Of a stretch of 64,000 nt of DNA, positions 8,504-16,485 are shown one piece after another. The notes beneath the pieces are model-generated. The model searched no databases. It was not told the origin of the DNA and saw only the letters and a list, made by a program, of their open reading frames with translations. The DNA is from JAJYIW01 sp963781665 (GTDB lineage: Bacteria > Chloroflexota > Anaerolineae > Anaerolineales > Anaerolineaceae). How positions within the stretch are numbered: position 1 is the first letter of the stretch; each line of letters starts with the position of its first letter. Where the stretch lies: positions 558,001 to 622,000 of the forward strand of contig CAWAGA010000002.1 in the NCBI GenBank assembly GCA_963781665.1, read 5' to 3'. Made by a program: the position numbers and the translations under genes.

Positions 8504-8599
8504 CTCATCTTCCAGAACTTGTCTGCCGGAATTGGCACCGCCAGTGTGGCACGGTTGCCGAGGTTTCAAAGGGCCGGTCCCTCCACCTCTCTGGATGAG
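8504..8599 (-). promoter_or_regulatory. SAM-I riboswitch (S-box leader) of metH
   Basis: The minus strand from 8599 reads CTCATCCAGAGAGGTGGAGG, then GACCGGCCC, TTGAAACCTCGGCAACC, GGTGCCAATTCCGGCAGA, and closes with AGATGAG at 8504. These are the conserved S-box elements in the right order: P1 closing helix CTCATC/GATGAG, the AGAGAGG-GGAGGGA kink-turn region, the GGCAACC pseudoknot/J3-4 segment, and GGTGCCAATTCC. SAM binding should favour the terminator at 8454-8480 and shut off metH. The identification rests on a sequence-pattern match, without a covariance model, but is very clear. Confidence 0.95.
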
Positions 8600-8628
8600 T
8601 GTTCCACAAAATGTGGATAATTAGATGG

Positions 8629-8657
8629 ATTTTATCATAATTGCAGGTTCAAGTCAA
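8629..8657 (-). promoter_or_regulatory. Sigma-70-like promoter for the metH leader
   Basis: On the minus strand TTGACT (8657-8652) and TAAAAT (8634-8629) are separated by 17 bp. Transcription would begin near 8622, about 23 bases before the riboswitch. The insertion sequence ends 12 bp upstream of the -35 box. Confidence 0.75.
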
Positions 8658-8668
8658 ATTAGGTCAGG

Positions 8669-10025
8669 CGAGAGTGTTGAAAAACAAGTCTCGAATTGAC
8701 CTTTTTGACCGAATGTGATTCAATTGAACCATCTCAAAGAATCCAGGTGGCTGCGATGGAAACGAAACGCTTTGTGGAAACTGACAATCATTCCTTCTAT
8801 GGCGAATATCTATATGACCAGATTATCCCGGCAGATCATTTTCTACGCAAACTGCGCCAATTGATCGATTGGAGCTACTTTACTGGAAAATTGATCCAAC
8901 TCTATAAAGGTGAAGGGGTGGTAGGACGACCGCCGTTTGACCCTGCGTTGATGCTGAAGGTCGAACTGCTAGCCTATCTGTATGCTCTCTCCGAGCGCCA
9001 GGTAGAAGTGTACGTCAACGAGAACCTGCCAGCCAAGTTTTTCCTGGGATTAGCCGTGGATCAAAAGGCTCCGGATCATTCTACCCTGACCGTGTTTCGT
9101 GAGCGGTTACTGGCACGGGGCAAGCTTAAAGTCTTTGAAGACATGTTAACCGCAATCGTGCAGCAAGCTGGCGAGAAAGGCATCCAATTTGGCACCATCC
9201 AGGTGATCGACAGCGTCCATTCCCTGGCTAACGTGAACACTGCCAAAGACAAAAAGCGCGAAGAGAAGGACAAAGGTCCCCATGACCCAGATGCACACTG
9301 GGGTGTCAAGCATAAGCGCAAGGTCAAGGATGAGCAGGGAAAGGAGATCGAACAAACCGAGTACTTCTTTGGTTATAAGGCGCATGTCTCCTTGAACGCT
9401 CAGGCGGGGATAATCACCAGCCTGGAACCCACCTCAGGCGAAGCTGCGGACGGAAAACATTTTTGCAACCTGGTCAATCATGACCTGGCTCAAAAGCTGC
9501 CGGTCAAAATCTACACCGCTGACAAAGCCTATGACGACGGCGATAACCACCTCAATCTGGAACTCAACGGATTATATTCCGCCATCCGGTTGAAAAAGAC
9601 CCGTACCCAGAAAAAAGATGACAACAAGCAGGTCTGGTTGGACCTGGAAGCTACACCCCAGTATCAGAATGGATTGAAAGAGCGCTATACCATCGAACGC
9701 AAATTTGGCGAAGGCAAACAGAGCCATGGCCTGGGTCGGTGTCGCTATCTGGGACGGCTGGGATTTGGGGTGCAGGCATTCCTGACCGCCATCACCCTCA
9801 ACCTCAAGCGGATGGTCAAACTCTTGACTGGAGTGGGTTTCAAGACCCCCAGTGTGGTGGTGGCTTAACCCAGGATGAATTGTCCCTCTGGGCAGAAAGG
9901 AGGCCCATAGAAAGGGAAAAAGATCAATTTTGAGTTGTCAAGGTGCATTTTAGATCAATTCTCTGGCGAATAATGATGCAAAAAGCCAGTTCAGTCAAGA
10001 AATTATTAATTTTTCGACACCCTCG
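8669..10025 (+). mobile_element. Complete IS5/IS1182-like insertion sequence, 1357 bp
   Basis: The ends are imperfect 16-bp inverted repeats: CGAGAGTGTTGAAAAA at 8669-8684 and the complement of CGAGGGTGTCGAAAAA at 10010-10025, with 14 of 16 matching. Both ends are flanked by TCAGG (8664-8668 and 10026-10030), read as a 5-bp target-site duplication. One DDE transposase gene fills the interior. Intact ends, duplication and open frame suggest a recent insertion. It sits between the metH promoter and the convergent aldo/keto reductase gene. Confidence 0.88.
8756..9868 (+). CDS. DDE transposase (IS5/IS1182 group)
   Basis: About 370 residues from the ATG at 8756 (a longer in-frame start at 8696 lies close to the inverted repeat and is less likely). 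The N-terminal region has the InsH/DUF772-type signature: VGRPPFDPALMLKVELL, followed by KAPDHSTLTVFRERL. Catalytic residues of the DDE fold: first Asp in QVIDSVHSLAN, second Asp in IYTADKAYDDG, Glu in the ERKFGEGK block, a Y-(2)R-(3)E-like arrangement. It performs cut-and-paste transposition of the element. The charged KDKKREEKDK insert after the first Asp is typical of this group. The frame is intact. Confidence 0.92.
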   Translation: METKRFVETDNHSFYGEYLYDQIIPADHFLRKLRQLIDWSYFTGKLIQLYKGEGVVGRPPFDPALMLKVELLAYLYALSERQVEVYVNENLPAKFFLGLAVDQKAPDHSTLTVFRERLLARGKLKVFEDMLTAIVQQAGEKGIQFGTIQVIDSVHSLANVNTAKDKKREEKDKGPHDPDAHWGVKHKRKVKDEQGKEIEQTEYFFGYKAHVSLNAQAGIITSLEPTSGEAADGKHFCNLVNHDLAQKLPVKIYTADKAYDDGDNHLNLELNGLYSAIRLKKTRTQKKDDNKQVWLDLEATPQYQNGLKERYTIERKFGEGKQSHGLGRCRYLGRLGFGVQAFLTAITLNLKRMVKLLTGVGFKTPSVVVA

Positions 10026-10097
10026 TCAGGCGATTGTATTTGGACAATTAGGCCTGAAAGCTACCGAAAAGTATCTGGGCAATGCAAATATGCATTG

Positions 10098-11090
10098 TCA
10101 GGGCGCCAGGGCTGATTCGATCTCCAGCAGCTCCTGCTCGCTCAACTGGGGATTATTAATCACCGCGGCGATGTCGTCGATTTGCTCAACCTTGCTGGCG
10201 CCGATCAAGGCGGAGGTCACGGTCTTGAAACGCAGTACCCAGGCAATCGCCAGCTGAGCCATGCTCTGGTTGCGCGCTTTAGCGATCTCGGCCAGCTTAC
10301 GCACCCGGGCGATTTTCTCTTCGGTAACCTGCTTCGGCCGCAAGAACCCGTAAGCTTTGCCGGCGCGTGAATCGCCCGGGATACCCCCCAGGTAGCGATC
10401 GGTCAGCAGGCCTTGTGCCAGGGGCGAGAAGACGATGCAGCCAATTCCTTGCTCTTCCAACACAGCCAATAAGCCATCTTCAATCCAGCGGTTGAACATA
10501 CTGTAGCTGGGCTGGTGGATCAGGCAAGGCGTTCCCAGGTCCTTGAGGATTCTTGTAGCCTGCCTGGTTTGTTCCGGGCCGTAAGAAGAAATGCCAGCGT
10601 AGAGTGCCCGCCCACTGCGAACGATGTAGTCCAGGGCACTCATGGTTTCTTCCAATGGGGTTTCCGGATCGGGCCTGTGTGAATAAAATATGTCGACGTA
10701 ATCCAGCCCCATGCGCTTGAGGCTTTGGTCCAGGCTGGCAACCAGGGATTTCCGTGAGCCCCATTCGCCGTACGGCCCGGGCCACATATAGTAACCGGCC
10801 TTACTCGAGATGAGCAGCTCATCGCGGTAAGGCGCCAGGTCGTGCGCCATAATCCGGCCGAAGGTTTCTTCAGCCGACCCCGGCGGTGGGCCGTAGTTGT
10901 TGGCCAGGTCGAAATGGGTGATTCCCAGGTCAAAAGCGTGCAGCACCATAGCGCGGGCATTGTCGTAAACGTCAACGCCGCCAAAGTTGTGCCACAGCCC
11001 GAGTGAGATCGCCGGCAGCTTGAGGCCGCTGCGCCCGCAGCGGTTGAAAACCATACCGGAATAACGAGAGTCATGAGGTAAGTAAGCCAT
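10098..11090 (-). CDS. Aldo/keto reductase, YghZ-like (glyceraldehyde-3-phosphate reductase type)
   Basis: 330 residues with the single-domain AKR barrel: GRSGLKLPAISLGLW at the N-terminus, catalytic Asp and Tyr in HFDLANNYGPPPGSAEE, the Lys in LLISSKAGY, and His in IFYSHRPDPETPLEE. The C-terminal NADPH-binding strand is SALIGASKVEQI. The GPPPGSAEE signature and FSPLAQGLLTDRYL match the AKR14 (YghZ/Gpr) group, which reduces L-glyceraldehyde 3-phosphate and other aldehydes including methylglyoxal. The exact substrate cannot be fixed from sequence. The gene is monocistronic, convergent with the insertion sequence and divergent from the selA cluster. Confidence 0.88.
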   Translation of the reverse strand: MAYLPHDSRYSGMVFNRCGRSGLKLPAISLGLWHNFGGVDVYDNARAMVLHAFDLGITHFDLANNYGPPPGSAEETFGRIMAHDLAPYRDELLISSKAGYYMWPGPYGEWGSRKSLVASLDQSLKRMGLDYVDIFYSHRPDPETPLEETMSALDYIVRSGRALYAGISSYGPEQTRQATRILKDLGTPCLIHQPSYSMFNRWIEDGLLAVLEEQGIGCIVFSPLAQGLLTDRYLGGIPGDSRAGKAYGFLRPKQVTEEKIARVRKLAEIAKARNQSMAQLAIAWVLRFKTVTSALIGASKVEQIDDIAAVINNPQLSEQELLEIESALAP

Positions 11091-11283
11091 TGATTTTTCC
11101 CGATTTTAATTTCCACAAAATATAAATAAAGAATTCACCCTACTGGTGAATTGTAGCACAAGCGATTAAAATTTTCCTAATTCCCTCTTTAAGTGTACAT
11201 ATCTATAACAGCAAGTGAGAATAAGCCTGGCACGAAACTCGCACGCTGATCTTAAGATATAATCTAAACTATAAGGACCAGCC

Positions 11284-11682
11284 GTGGAAAATTCCAAGCC
11301 ACCTTCATTCTTTGCATTCATTCCGACCATCATCATTCTGCTCGCCATTGGATGGGGCGGGCTGGCAGCATTGGTCTATTACCTGCCGCCCTACCTGGGG
11401 CCGCGCTGGCTGTTCTTCTTCCTGACCACGATCGCTTTGACCGGGACTTTCTTGCCGGTTGTATATTTCCTGCACCGGCGCTTCCCCAGCAAACCGCCGG
11501 TCGAGGGCAACGTCATCGTGCGCGAAGCGCTCTGGTTCGGCATTTACGCCAGCGCCCTGGCCTGGCTGCAGCTGGGTAAAATGTTCAGCCCGGTGATGGC
11601 CTTGTTCCTTGCGGGGGTTTTAATTTTGATCGAAGGCTTGCTGCGGATGTGGGAACGCAGCCGCTGGAAACCCGGACCTTAG
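11284..11682 (+). CDS. Small conserved membrane protein, unknown function
   Basis: 132 residues, not recognised as a named family. Hydrophobicity suggests four membrane segments: about 10-32, 42-62, 83-97 and 104-123. A basic loop HRRFPSKPP lies between the second and third, and the C-terminus is basic (RMWERSRWKPG). The stop is 7 bp before the selA start, so the two genes are probably co-transcribed, with this one first. Confidence 0.7.
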   Translation: MENSKPPSFFAFIPTIIILLAIGWGGLAALVYYLPPYLGPRWLFFFLTTIALTGTFLPVVYFLHRRFPSKPPVEGNVIVREALWFGIYASALAWLQLGKMFSPVMALFLAGVLILIEGLLRMWERSRWKPGP

Positions 11683-11689
11683 AAAGCAA

Positions 11690-13072
11690 ATGGTTAAAAA
11701 TAACCTGAGGGGGTTACCTTCCGTCGAAAAGCTCCTGCAAACCGAATTGACATTCGGGATGATAAATGAATACGGCCGGGCAATGACCCTGGAAGCGATA
11801 AGGTCGACGCTGTCTGAAATTCGGGCGGTATTTGACGATAACAGACCGCTGCCAGCCGATGCGGAAATCCTCGCCCGCAGCCAGGAGAAGCTGGCCCAAT
11901 GGAACAAGCCGACCCTCCTGCCGGTGATCAATGCCAGCGGCGTGGTGCTCCATACCAACCTTGGCCGGGCAATCCTCAGCCAGGCGTCTTTACAGGCGAT
12001 CCAGTCCGTGGCAACCGGGTACAGCACCCTGGAATTCGACCTCGAAAGCGGTAAACGCGGATCTCGCCTGGTTCATGCCGAGAGACTCCTCACCCAACTG
12101 ACCGGAGCAGAAGCTGCCATGGTGGTCAATAATAACGCCGGGGCCGTCCTGCTGGCCTTGATAGCTCTTGCCAGGCGCAAGCGAGTGGTGATCTCGCGCA
12201 CCCAACTGGTTGAAATCGGCGGTGGGTTCAGGGTGCCAGACGTGATGCGCCAGTCGGGCGCTCGGCTGGTCGAAGCCGGTGCCACCAACCGGGTTCATCT
12301 TTCCGATTACGAGGAAGCCCTGGTCGAACCAGCTGCGATGGTGCTGCATGCCCACCATTCCAACTTCCGCATCATCGGTTTTACCAGCGAGCCGGAGTTG
12401 AAAGACCTGGCCATCCTGGCGCACGACCGGGGAGCATTCCTGATGGACGATCTTGGATCTGGCGCTCTCCTGGATACGGCTGAATATGGGCTGGGTCACG
12501 AGCCAACCGTGCAAGAATCGCTGGCAGCCGGCGCTGACATCGTCTGCTTTTCCGGCGACAAGCTGCTGGGCGGCCCACAGGCCGGGATCATCGTCGGCAG
12601 AGGTGATTTGTTGGCCAAACTCAAGCGCCACCCCCTGGCCCGGGCCGTGCGCGCCGATAAACTCTGCCTGGCAGGCTTGATGGCTACCTTGCAGCACTAT
12701 TTAAAAGGCGAAGCTGCCTGCCAGGTGCCGGTTTGGAAAATGATCTCAGCCAGGCCAGCCCAACTGCAGCAGCGCGCCGCAGCCTGGCTGGAAAGCCTCA
12801 CTGACCTACAGACGCTGGCCAGCGTTATCCCAGGCCAATCGACAGTCGGCGGCGGCAGCTTACCCGGAGAGACCATGCCGACCTTCTTGCTGGCATTGGA
12901 CCTGCCCAAGCCAAACCGGTTTTTATCAGCCTTAAGAAAGGCCAGCCCGCCGGTGATTGCCAGGGTGGAAGCAGACCGGGTCGTTTTCGACCCCCGCACG
13001 GTATTGGAAGACCAGGATGACCTGCTGGTAAGGATTATCCGAAAAGAGGTAAAATCGTACGGGACAAGATGA
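11690..13072 (+). CDS. selA: L-seryl-tRNA(Sec) selenium transferase
   Basis: 460 residues with the SelA architecture: N-terminal helical domain starting LRGLPSVEKLL, then a fold-type I PLP core beginning LLPVINASGVVLHTNLGRA. The PLP Lys is in CFSGDKLLGGPQAG near residue 290. Other family blocks present are AAMVVNNNAGAVLL and RGELVEIGG-like SRTQLVEIGGGFRVPDV. The enzyme converts Ser-tRNA(Sec) to Sec-tRNA(Sec) with selenophosphate. No selB, selC or selD gene is visible in this window, although selB often neighbours selA. Its presence implies the cell can read some UGA codons as selenocysteine. The TGA stop lies in the left arm of a repeat (13062-13119). Confidence 0.95.
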   Translation: MVKNNLRGLPSVEKLLQTELTFGMINEYGRAMTLEAIRSTLSEIRAVFDDNRPLPADAEILARSQEKLAQWNKPTLLPVINASGVVLHTNLGRAILSQASLQAIQSVATGYSTLEFDLESGKRGSRLVHAERLLTQLTGAEAAMVVNNNAGAVLLALIALARRKRVVISRTQLVEIGGGFRVPDVMRQSGARLVEAGATNRVHLSDYEEALVEPAAMVLHAHHSNFRIIGFTSEPELKDLAILAHDRGAFLMDDLGSGALLDTAEYGLGHEPTVQESLAAGADIVCFSGDKLLGGPQAGIIVGRGDLLAKLKRHPLARAVRADKLCLAGLMATLQHYLKGEAACQVPVWKMISARPAQLQQRAAAWLESLTDLQTLASVIPGQSTVGGGSLPGETMPTFLLALDLPKPNRFLSALRKASPPVIARVEADRVVFDPRTVLEDQDDLLVRIIRKEVKSYGTR

Positions 13073-13119
13073 CCCCATTGCATGGGGCAGGTCCCCATTG
13101 CATGGGGCAGGTCTTGTCC
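13062..13119. repeat. Nested palindrome with 20-bp tandem duplication at the selA 3' end
   Basis: GGACAAGA (13062-13069) and TCTTGTCC (13112-13119) form an outer inverted repeat. Inside, a 20-bp unit, CCCCATTGCATGGGGCAGGT, is repeated exactly at 13073-13092 and 13093-13112; each unit is itself a CCCCATTGCATGGGG palindrome. The outer arms match the GGACAAG arms of the REP-like element at 3902-4005. The selA stop codon (13070-13072) lies just inside the left arm. Confidence 0.7.
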
Positions 13120-13183
13120 TACATAGGAATTTGGTGGGCAAGGGAAACCTTGCCTTTGCAGGCGATAAGGGAAACCAGCTTTT

Positions 13184-14416
13184 ATGAAGAACGATATCGA
13201 TCAATTGATGCAAGCCAGCGGGGTGGAAGCCCTGCTGATCACCGGCGCCGGGCAGCACAACCCGGCTATGGTTTATCTAACCGGTCTCAGGCACCTGACC
13301 TCTGCCGACCTGCTGATTAAGCGCGGCACGGCACCTATCCTGTTCCACGGCCCGATGGAACGCGACGAAGCCGCCCGGTCAGGCCTGGCGACCCGCAGTT
13401 ATAACGATTATCCCATGGGGCCGCTGCTCAAGCAGGCTGACGGTGACCGCCAGAAGGCAATGGTGCTGCGTTACACCCAGATGCTGGCCGACACCGCCAT
13501 CGACCAGGGCCAGGTTCTGGTATACGGCCAGGCCGAAGTCGGCAATACCTATTCACTCCTGGCTGGGTTGCAAAAAGCTCTGCCTGGGCTCGAATTTAAC
13601 GGTGATTACGAAGGCAGGGTCCTGCCGCAAGCCATGATGACCAAGGACAGCGCCGAAATCGAGCACATCCGCCGGATGGGCAAGATCACAGTTGAGGTCG
13701 TCGGCAAGGTCTCCGATTACCTCAGCAGCCATGCCAGCCGGGGTGATGTATTGGTAAAATCAGATGGCGAGCCGCTACTCATCAGCGACGTGAAACGCCA
13801 GATCGATCTGTGGCTGGCCGAACGCGGCGTGGAAAACCCGGAAGGGACCATCTTCGCCATCGCCCGGGATTCCGGCGTGCCCCACAGCAGCGGCAACCCG
13901 CACGACCTGCTCCGCCTGGGCCAGACGATCGTTTTCGACATCTTTCCTTGCGAAGCTGGCGGCGGTTACTTCTATGATTTCACCCGCACGTGGTGCCTGG
14001 GTTATGCCCCGGACGAAGCATTGCGGCTGTACGAAGACGTCCACACCGTCTATACCACAATCATCGAAGAGATGAAGATCAACCAACCCTGTCGCGATTT
14101 ACAACAACGCACTTGCGATCTGTTTGAAGCCAAGGGTCATGCGACGATCCGCAACCAGCCGGATACGGTCGAGGGTTACGTCCACAGCCTGGGCCATGGA
14201 GTCGGACTCAACATCCACGAGAGACCGTTCTCGGGCAGCACTGCCAGCCAGGGCGATATCCTCGCTCCAGGGGTGGTATTTACGGTCGAACCCGGGCTTT
14301 ACTACCCTGAAAAAGGGCTGGGGGTTCGCCTGGAGGATACAGTTTGGGTCCGGCCGGATGGACAGATTGAGGTGCTGGCTCCCTACCCGATGGACCTGGT
14401 CTTACCTGTCAGATAG
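13184..14416 (+). CDS. M24 family Xaa-Pro aminopeptidase-like metallopeptidase
   Basis: 410 residues: an N-terminal creatinase-like domain (to about 150) and a C-terminal pita-bread domain. The metal ligands are all present: Asp in VFDIFPCEAG and in YFYDFTRTW, His in HSLGHGVGLNIHE, Glu in FTVEPGLYYP, and Glu in GVRLEDTVWV. It is expected to be a cytoplasmic enzyme that releases N-terminal residues before proline, though substrate range varies across M24B. It is transcribed with selA upstream and tsaD 13 bp downstream. Confidence 0.88.
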   Translation: MKNDIDQLMQASGVEALLITGAGQHNPAMVYLTGLRHLTSADLLIKRGTAPILFHGPMERDEAARSGLATRSYNDYPMGPLLKQADGDRQKAMVLRYTQMLADTAIDQGQVLVYGQAEVGNTYSLLAGLQKALPGLEFNGDYEGRVLPQAMMTKDSAEIEHIRRMGKITVEVVGKVSDYLSSHASRGDVLVKSDGEPLLISDVKRQIDLWLAERGVENPEGTIFAIARDSGVPHSSGNPHDLLRLGQTIVFDIFPCEAGGGYFYDFTRTWCLGYAPDEALRLYEDVHTVYTTIIEEMKINQPCRDLQQRTCDLFEAKGHATIRNQPDTVEGYVHSLGHGVGLNIHERPFSGSTASQGDILAPGVVFTVEPGLYYPEKGLGVRLEDTVWVRPDGQIEVLAPYPMDLVLPVR

Positions 14417-14429
14417 CCCACGAAAAATC

Positions 14430-15491
14430 ATGAATGATCGAATGATTACGCCAAACCAAACCAACAACCCGATCCCCTCTGCGCGCATTCTGGGGATCGA
14501 AACCTCTTGCGACGAAACCGCGGCTGCGGTGATCGAAGATGGCCGCACCCTGCTCTCTAACGTGGTCGCAACTCAGATCGACCTGCATGCCCAATACGGC
14601 GGCGTCTTCCCTGAGGTAGCCTCACGCCAGCACGTCAAGACCATCTACGCCATCGTCGACCAGGCATTACAACAGGCTCACTTGCAGGTGAACGACGTCG
14701 ATGCCATTGCGGTTACCCGCGGGCCTGGCCTGGCCGGATCGCTGGTTGTCGGCATCAATATGGCCAAAGGACTGGCAATCGCCAGCGGGCGCCCCCTGAT
14801 CGGCGTGAACCACCTGGAAGGCCACATTTATTCGGCCTGGGTGCAGCCCAATCCAGAAGCAGCAGCCACCGCCCCGCAGTTCCCACTGATGGTCTTGCTG
14901 GTCTCGGGCGGGCATTCCGAGTTGAACCTGGTCAGCGGCCATCTGCAGTACCGCCGGTTGGGAGGCACCCTGGACGATGCCGCCGGTGAAGCCTTCGACA
15001 AGGTCGCACGGCTGTTAGGCCTGCCTTACCCGGGAGGACCGTCCATCCAGCAAGCCGCCCAGAATGGCAACCCTAAAGCCTTTTCCTTCCCGCGCGCTCG
15101 CCTGGAAGGCACCTGGGATTTCTCGTTCAGCGGGCTGAAGACAGCCGTTCTGCGTGAGGTGCGCCAGCTTGAAGAGCGCGGACAGGCGCTGCCGGTCGAA
15201 AACCTGGCAGCCAGCTTTCAGGCCGCGGTCGTCGACGTATTGTTCAGCAAGACCATCCGGGCGGCCCATACTTTCCATGCCAGAGAGATCCTGGTTGCCG
15301 GGGGTGTATCTGCCAACCAGGCCTTACGTGACGAGTTCATGGCCCAAAAAGATTTCCCGGTCCACATTCCTCCGCTCTTTTTATGTACCGATAATGCCGC
15401 TATGATCGCTTCTGCGGGCTATTTCCGGTTCATCGCCGGTCAGACCGACCCGGTTAATTTCGACGCCCTCCCTACCTGGCCCTTATCGTGA
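14430..15491 (+). CDS. tsaD: tRNA threonylcarbamoyladenosine transferase subunit
   Basis: 353 residues from the ATG at 14430. Diagnostic blocks are ILGIETSCDETAAAVIEDG at the N-terminus, the iron-binding HLEGHIYS motif, LLVSGGHSEL, DDAAGEAFDKVARLLGL, FSFSGLKTAVLR and VAGGVSANQALR. TsaD transfers threonylcarbamoyl onto A37 of ANN-decoding tRNAs together with TsaB and TsaE, which are not in this window. An in-frame extension upstream overlaps the peptidase gene and lacks family similarity. Position within the run suggests co-transcription with the M24 peptidase and the ECF sigma gene. Confidence 0.96.
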   Translation: MNDRMITPNQTNNPIPSARILGIETSCDETAAAVIEDGRTLLSNVVATQIDLHAQYGGVFPEVASRQHVKTIYAIVDQALQQAHLQVNDVDAIAVTRGPGLAGSLVVGINMAKGLAIASGRPLIGVNHLEGHIYSAWVQPNPEAAATAPQFPLMVLLVSGGHSELNLVSGHLQYRRLGGTLDDAAGEAFDKVARLLGLPYPGGPSIQQAAQNGNPKAFSFPRARLEGTWDFSFSGLKTAVLREVRQLEERGQALPVENLAASFQAAVVDVLFSKTIRAAHTFHAREILVAGGVSANQALRDEFMAQKDFPVHIPPLFLCTDNAAMIASAGYFRFIAGQTDPVNFDALPTWPLS

Positions 15492-15530
15492 CCACGAATG
15501 TAGTAACTTTTTCATCAGGAAGTCATCTAA

Positions 15531-16133
15531 ATGATTGAAACTGAACAGCAACCGGAATTTTCACTGGTAGCTCTCAGGGCCGGGGATCGAGGAGAATTTG
15601 CCCGGTTGGTGGATACCTATTCCACGCCGATCTATCGGTTGGCCCTTAAAGTGTTAGACGACCAGCAGGATGCCGAAGAGGTCTTACAAGAAACGTTCAT
15701 AAAGGCATTCCAGCACCTGGGGACCTTCGAAGGCCGTTCAAGCCTGTCGACCTGGTTATACCGGATCGCAGTAAACGAAGCCCTGATGATGGGCAGGCGC
15801 CGGCGGCCGGATACCATCTCTACTGACGAAGAGACCCAAACGGATGACGGCGAGCTCAAACCGCTTGAAATTGTCGATTGGCATAACCTGCCTGAACAGG
15901 AGCTGCTTTCGAACGAGACCCAGGCAATGCTAGATAAGGCAATCAGCCGCTTGCCTGAGACCCTCCGTGTCGTTTTCCTCCTGAGAGATATCCAGGACCT
16001 GTCCGTAAGGGAAACAGCTGAAGCCCTCAATTTGAGTGAAACCGCTGTGAAGACCCGGCTTTTACGGGCTCGCCTGCGCCTGAGGGAATATTTGTCGTCG
16101 TACTTTAAAGAACGGTCGCAAGAAAAAAGGTGA
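15531..16133 (+). CDS. ECF-type RNA polymerase sigma factor
   Basis: 200 residues. Sigma region 2 is seen in FARLVDTYSTPIYRLALKVL, DDQQDAEEVLQETFIKAF and SSLSTWLYRIAVNEALM; region 4 in RLPETLRVVFLLRDIQDLSVRETAEALNLSETAVKTRLLRARLRL. AGGAAG lies upstream of the ATG. A zinc-finger anti-sigma gene starts 13 bp after its stop, so this is a classical ECF/anti-sigma pair of the RpoE/SigW kind. Its regulon is unknown; the thioredoxin-fold gene behind the anti-sigma may be a target or sensor partner. Confidence 0.94.
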   Translation: MIETEQQPEFSLVALRAGDRGEFARLVDTYSTPIYRLALKVLDDQQDAEEVLQETFIKAFQHLGTFEGRSSLSTWLYRIAVNEALMMGRRRRPDTISTDEETQTDDGELKPLEIVDWHNLPEQELLSNETQAMLDKAISRLPETLRVVFLLRDIQDLSVRETAEALNLSETAVKTRLLRARLRLREYLSSYFKERSQEKR

Positions 16134-16146
16134 CCTAGGATTAAAA

Positions 16147-16431
16147 ATGGAAAATATTACCTGTCACAAACTACTAGAATCTTTATCGGATTATATCGAT
16201 GGAACCCTGGACCCGATGCTTTGCGAAGTATTGGAAGAGCACCTGGACGGATGTCAGAACTGCCAGGTCGTCTACAATACCACCCTCAAGACGATCGACC
16301 TCTACCACACCCATGGCAACAGCGAGGTGATCCCCGGTGATGTACGCCAACGCCTCTTCCTGCGGTTGAACCTGGATGATTATCTCCAAAGAAATCAGGT
16401 CGAGGATAACCAGGCAGCCCAAATAGAATAA
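16147..16431 (+). CDS. Zinc-finger anti-sigma factor (zf-HC2 type), soluble
   Basis: 94 residues. The N-terminal part has the ZAS zinc site: Cys in ITCHKLLESLSDYIDG and EEHLDGCQNC, i.e. HxxxCxxC. No transmembrane segment is visible, so unlike many zf-HC2 anti-sigmas it should be cytoplasmic and could be directly redox-responsive through zinc loss. It directly follows the ECF sigma gene and is expected to bind and restrain it. Confidence 0.88.
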   Translation: MENITCHKLLESLSDYIDGTLDPMLCEVLEEHLDGCQNCQVVYNTTLKTIDLYHTHGNSEVIPGDVRQRLFLRLNLDDYLQRNQVEDNQAAQIE

Positions 16432-16485
16432 GGCAGCCATTAAAATTCTTGAGATTGCAATTAACGGTAAGAAAGGATGACCCAG

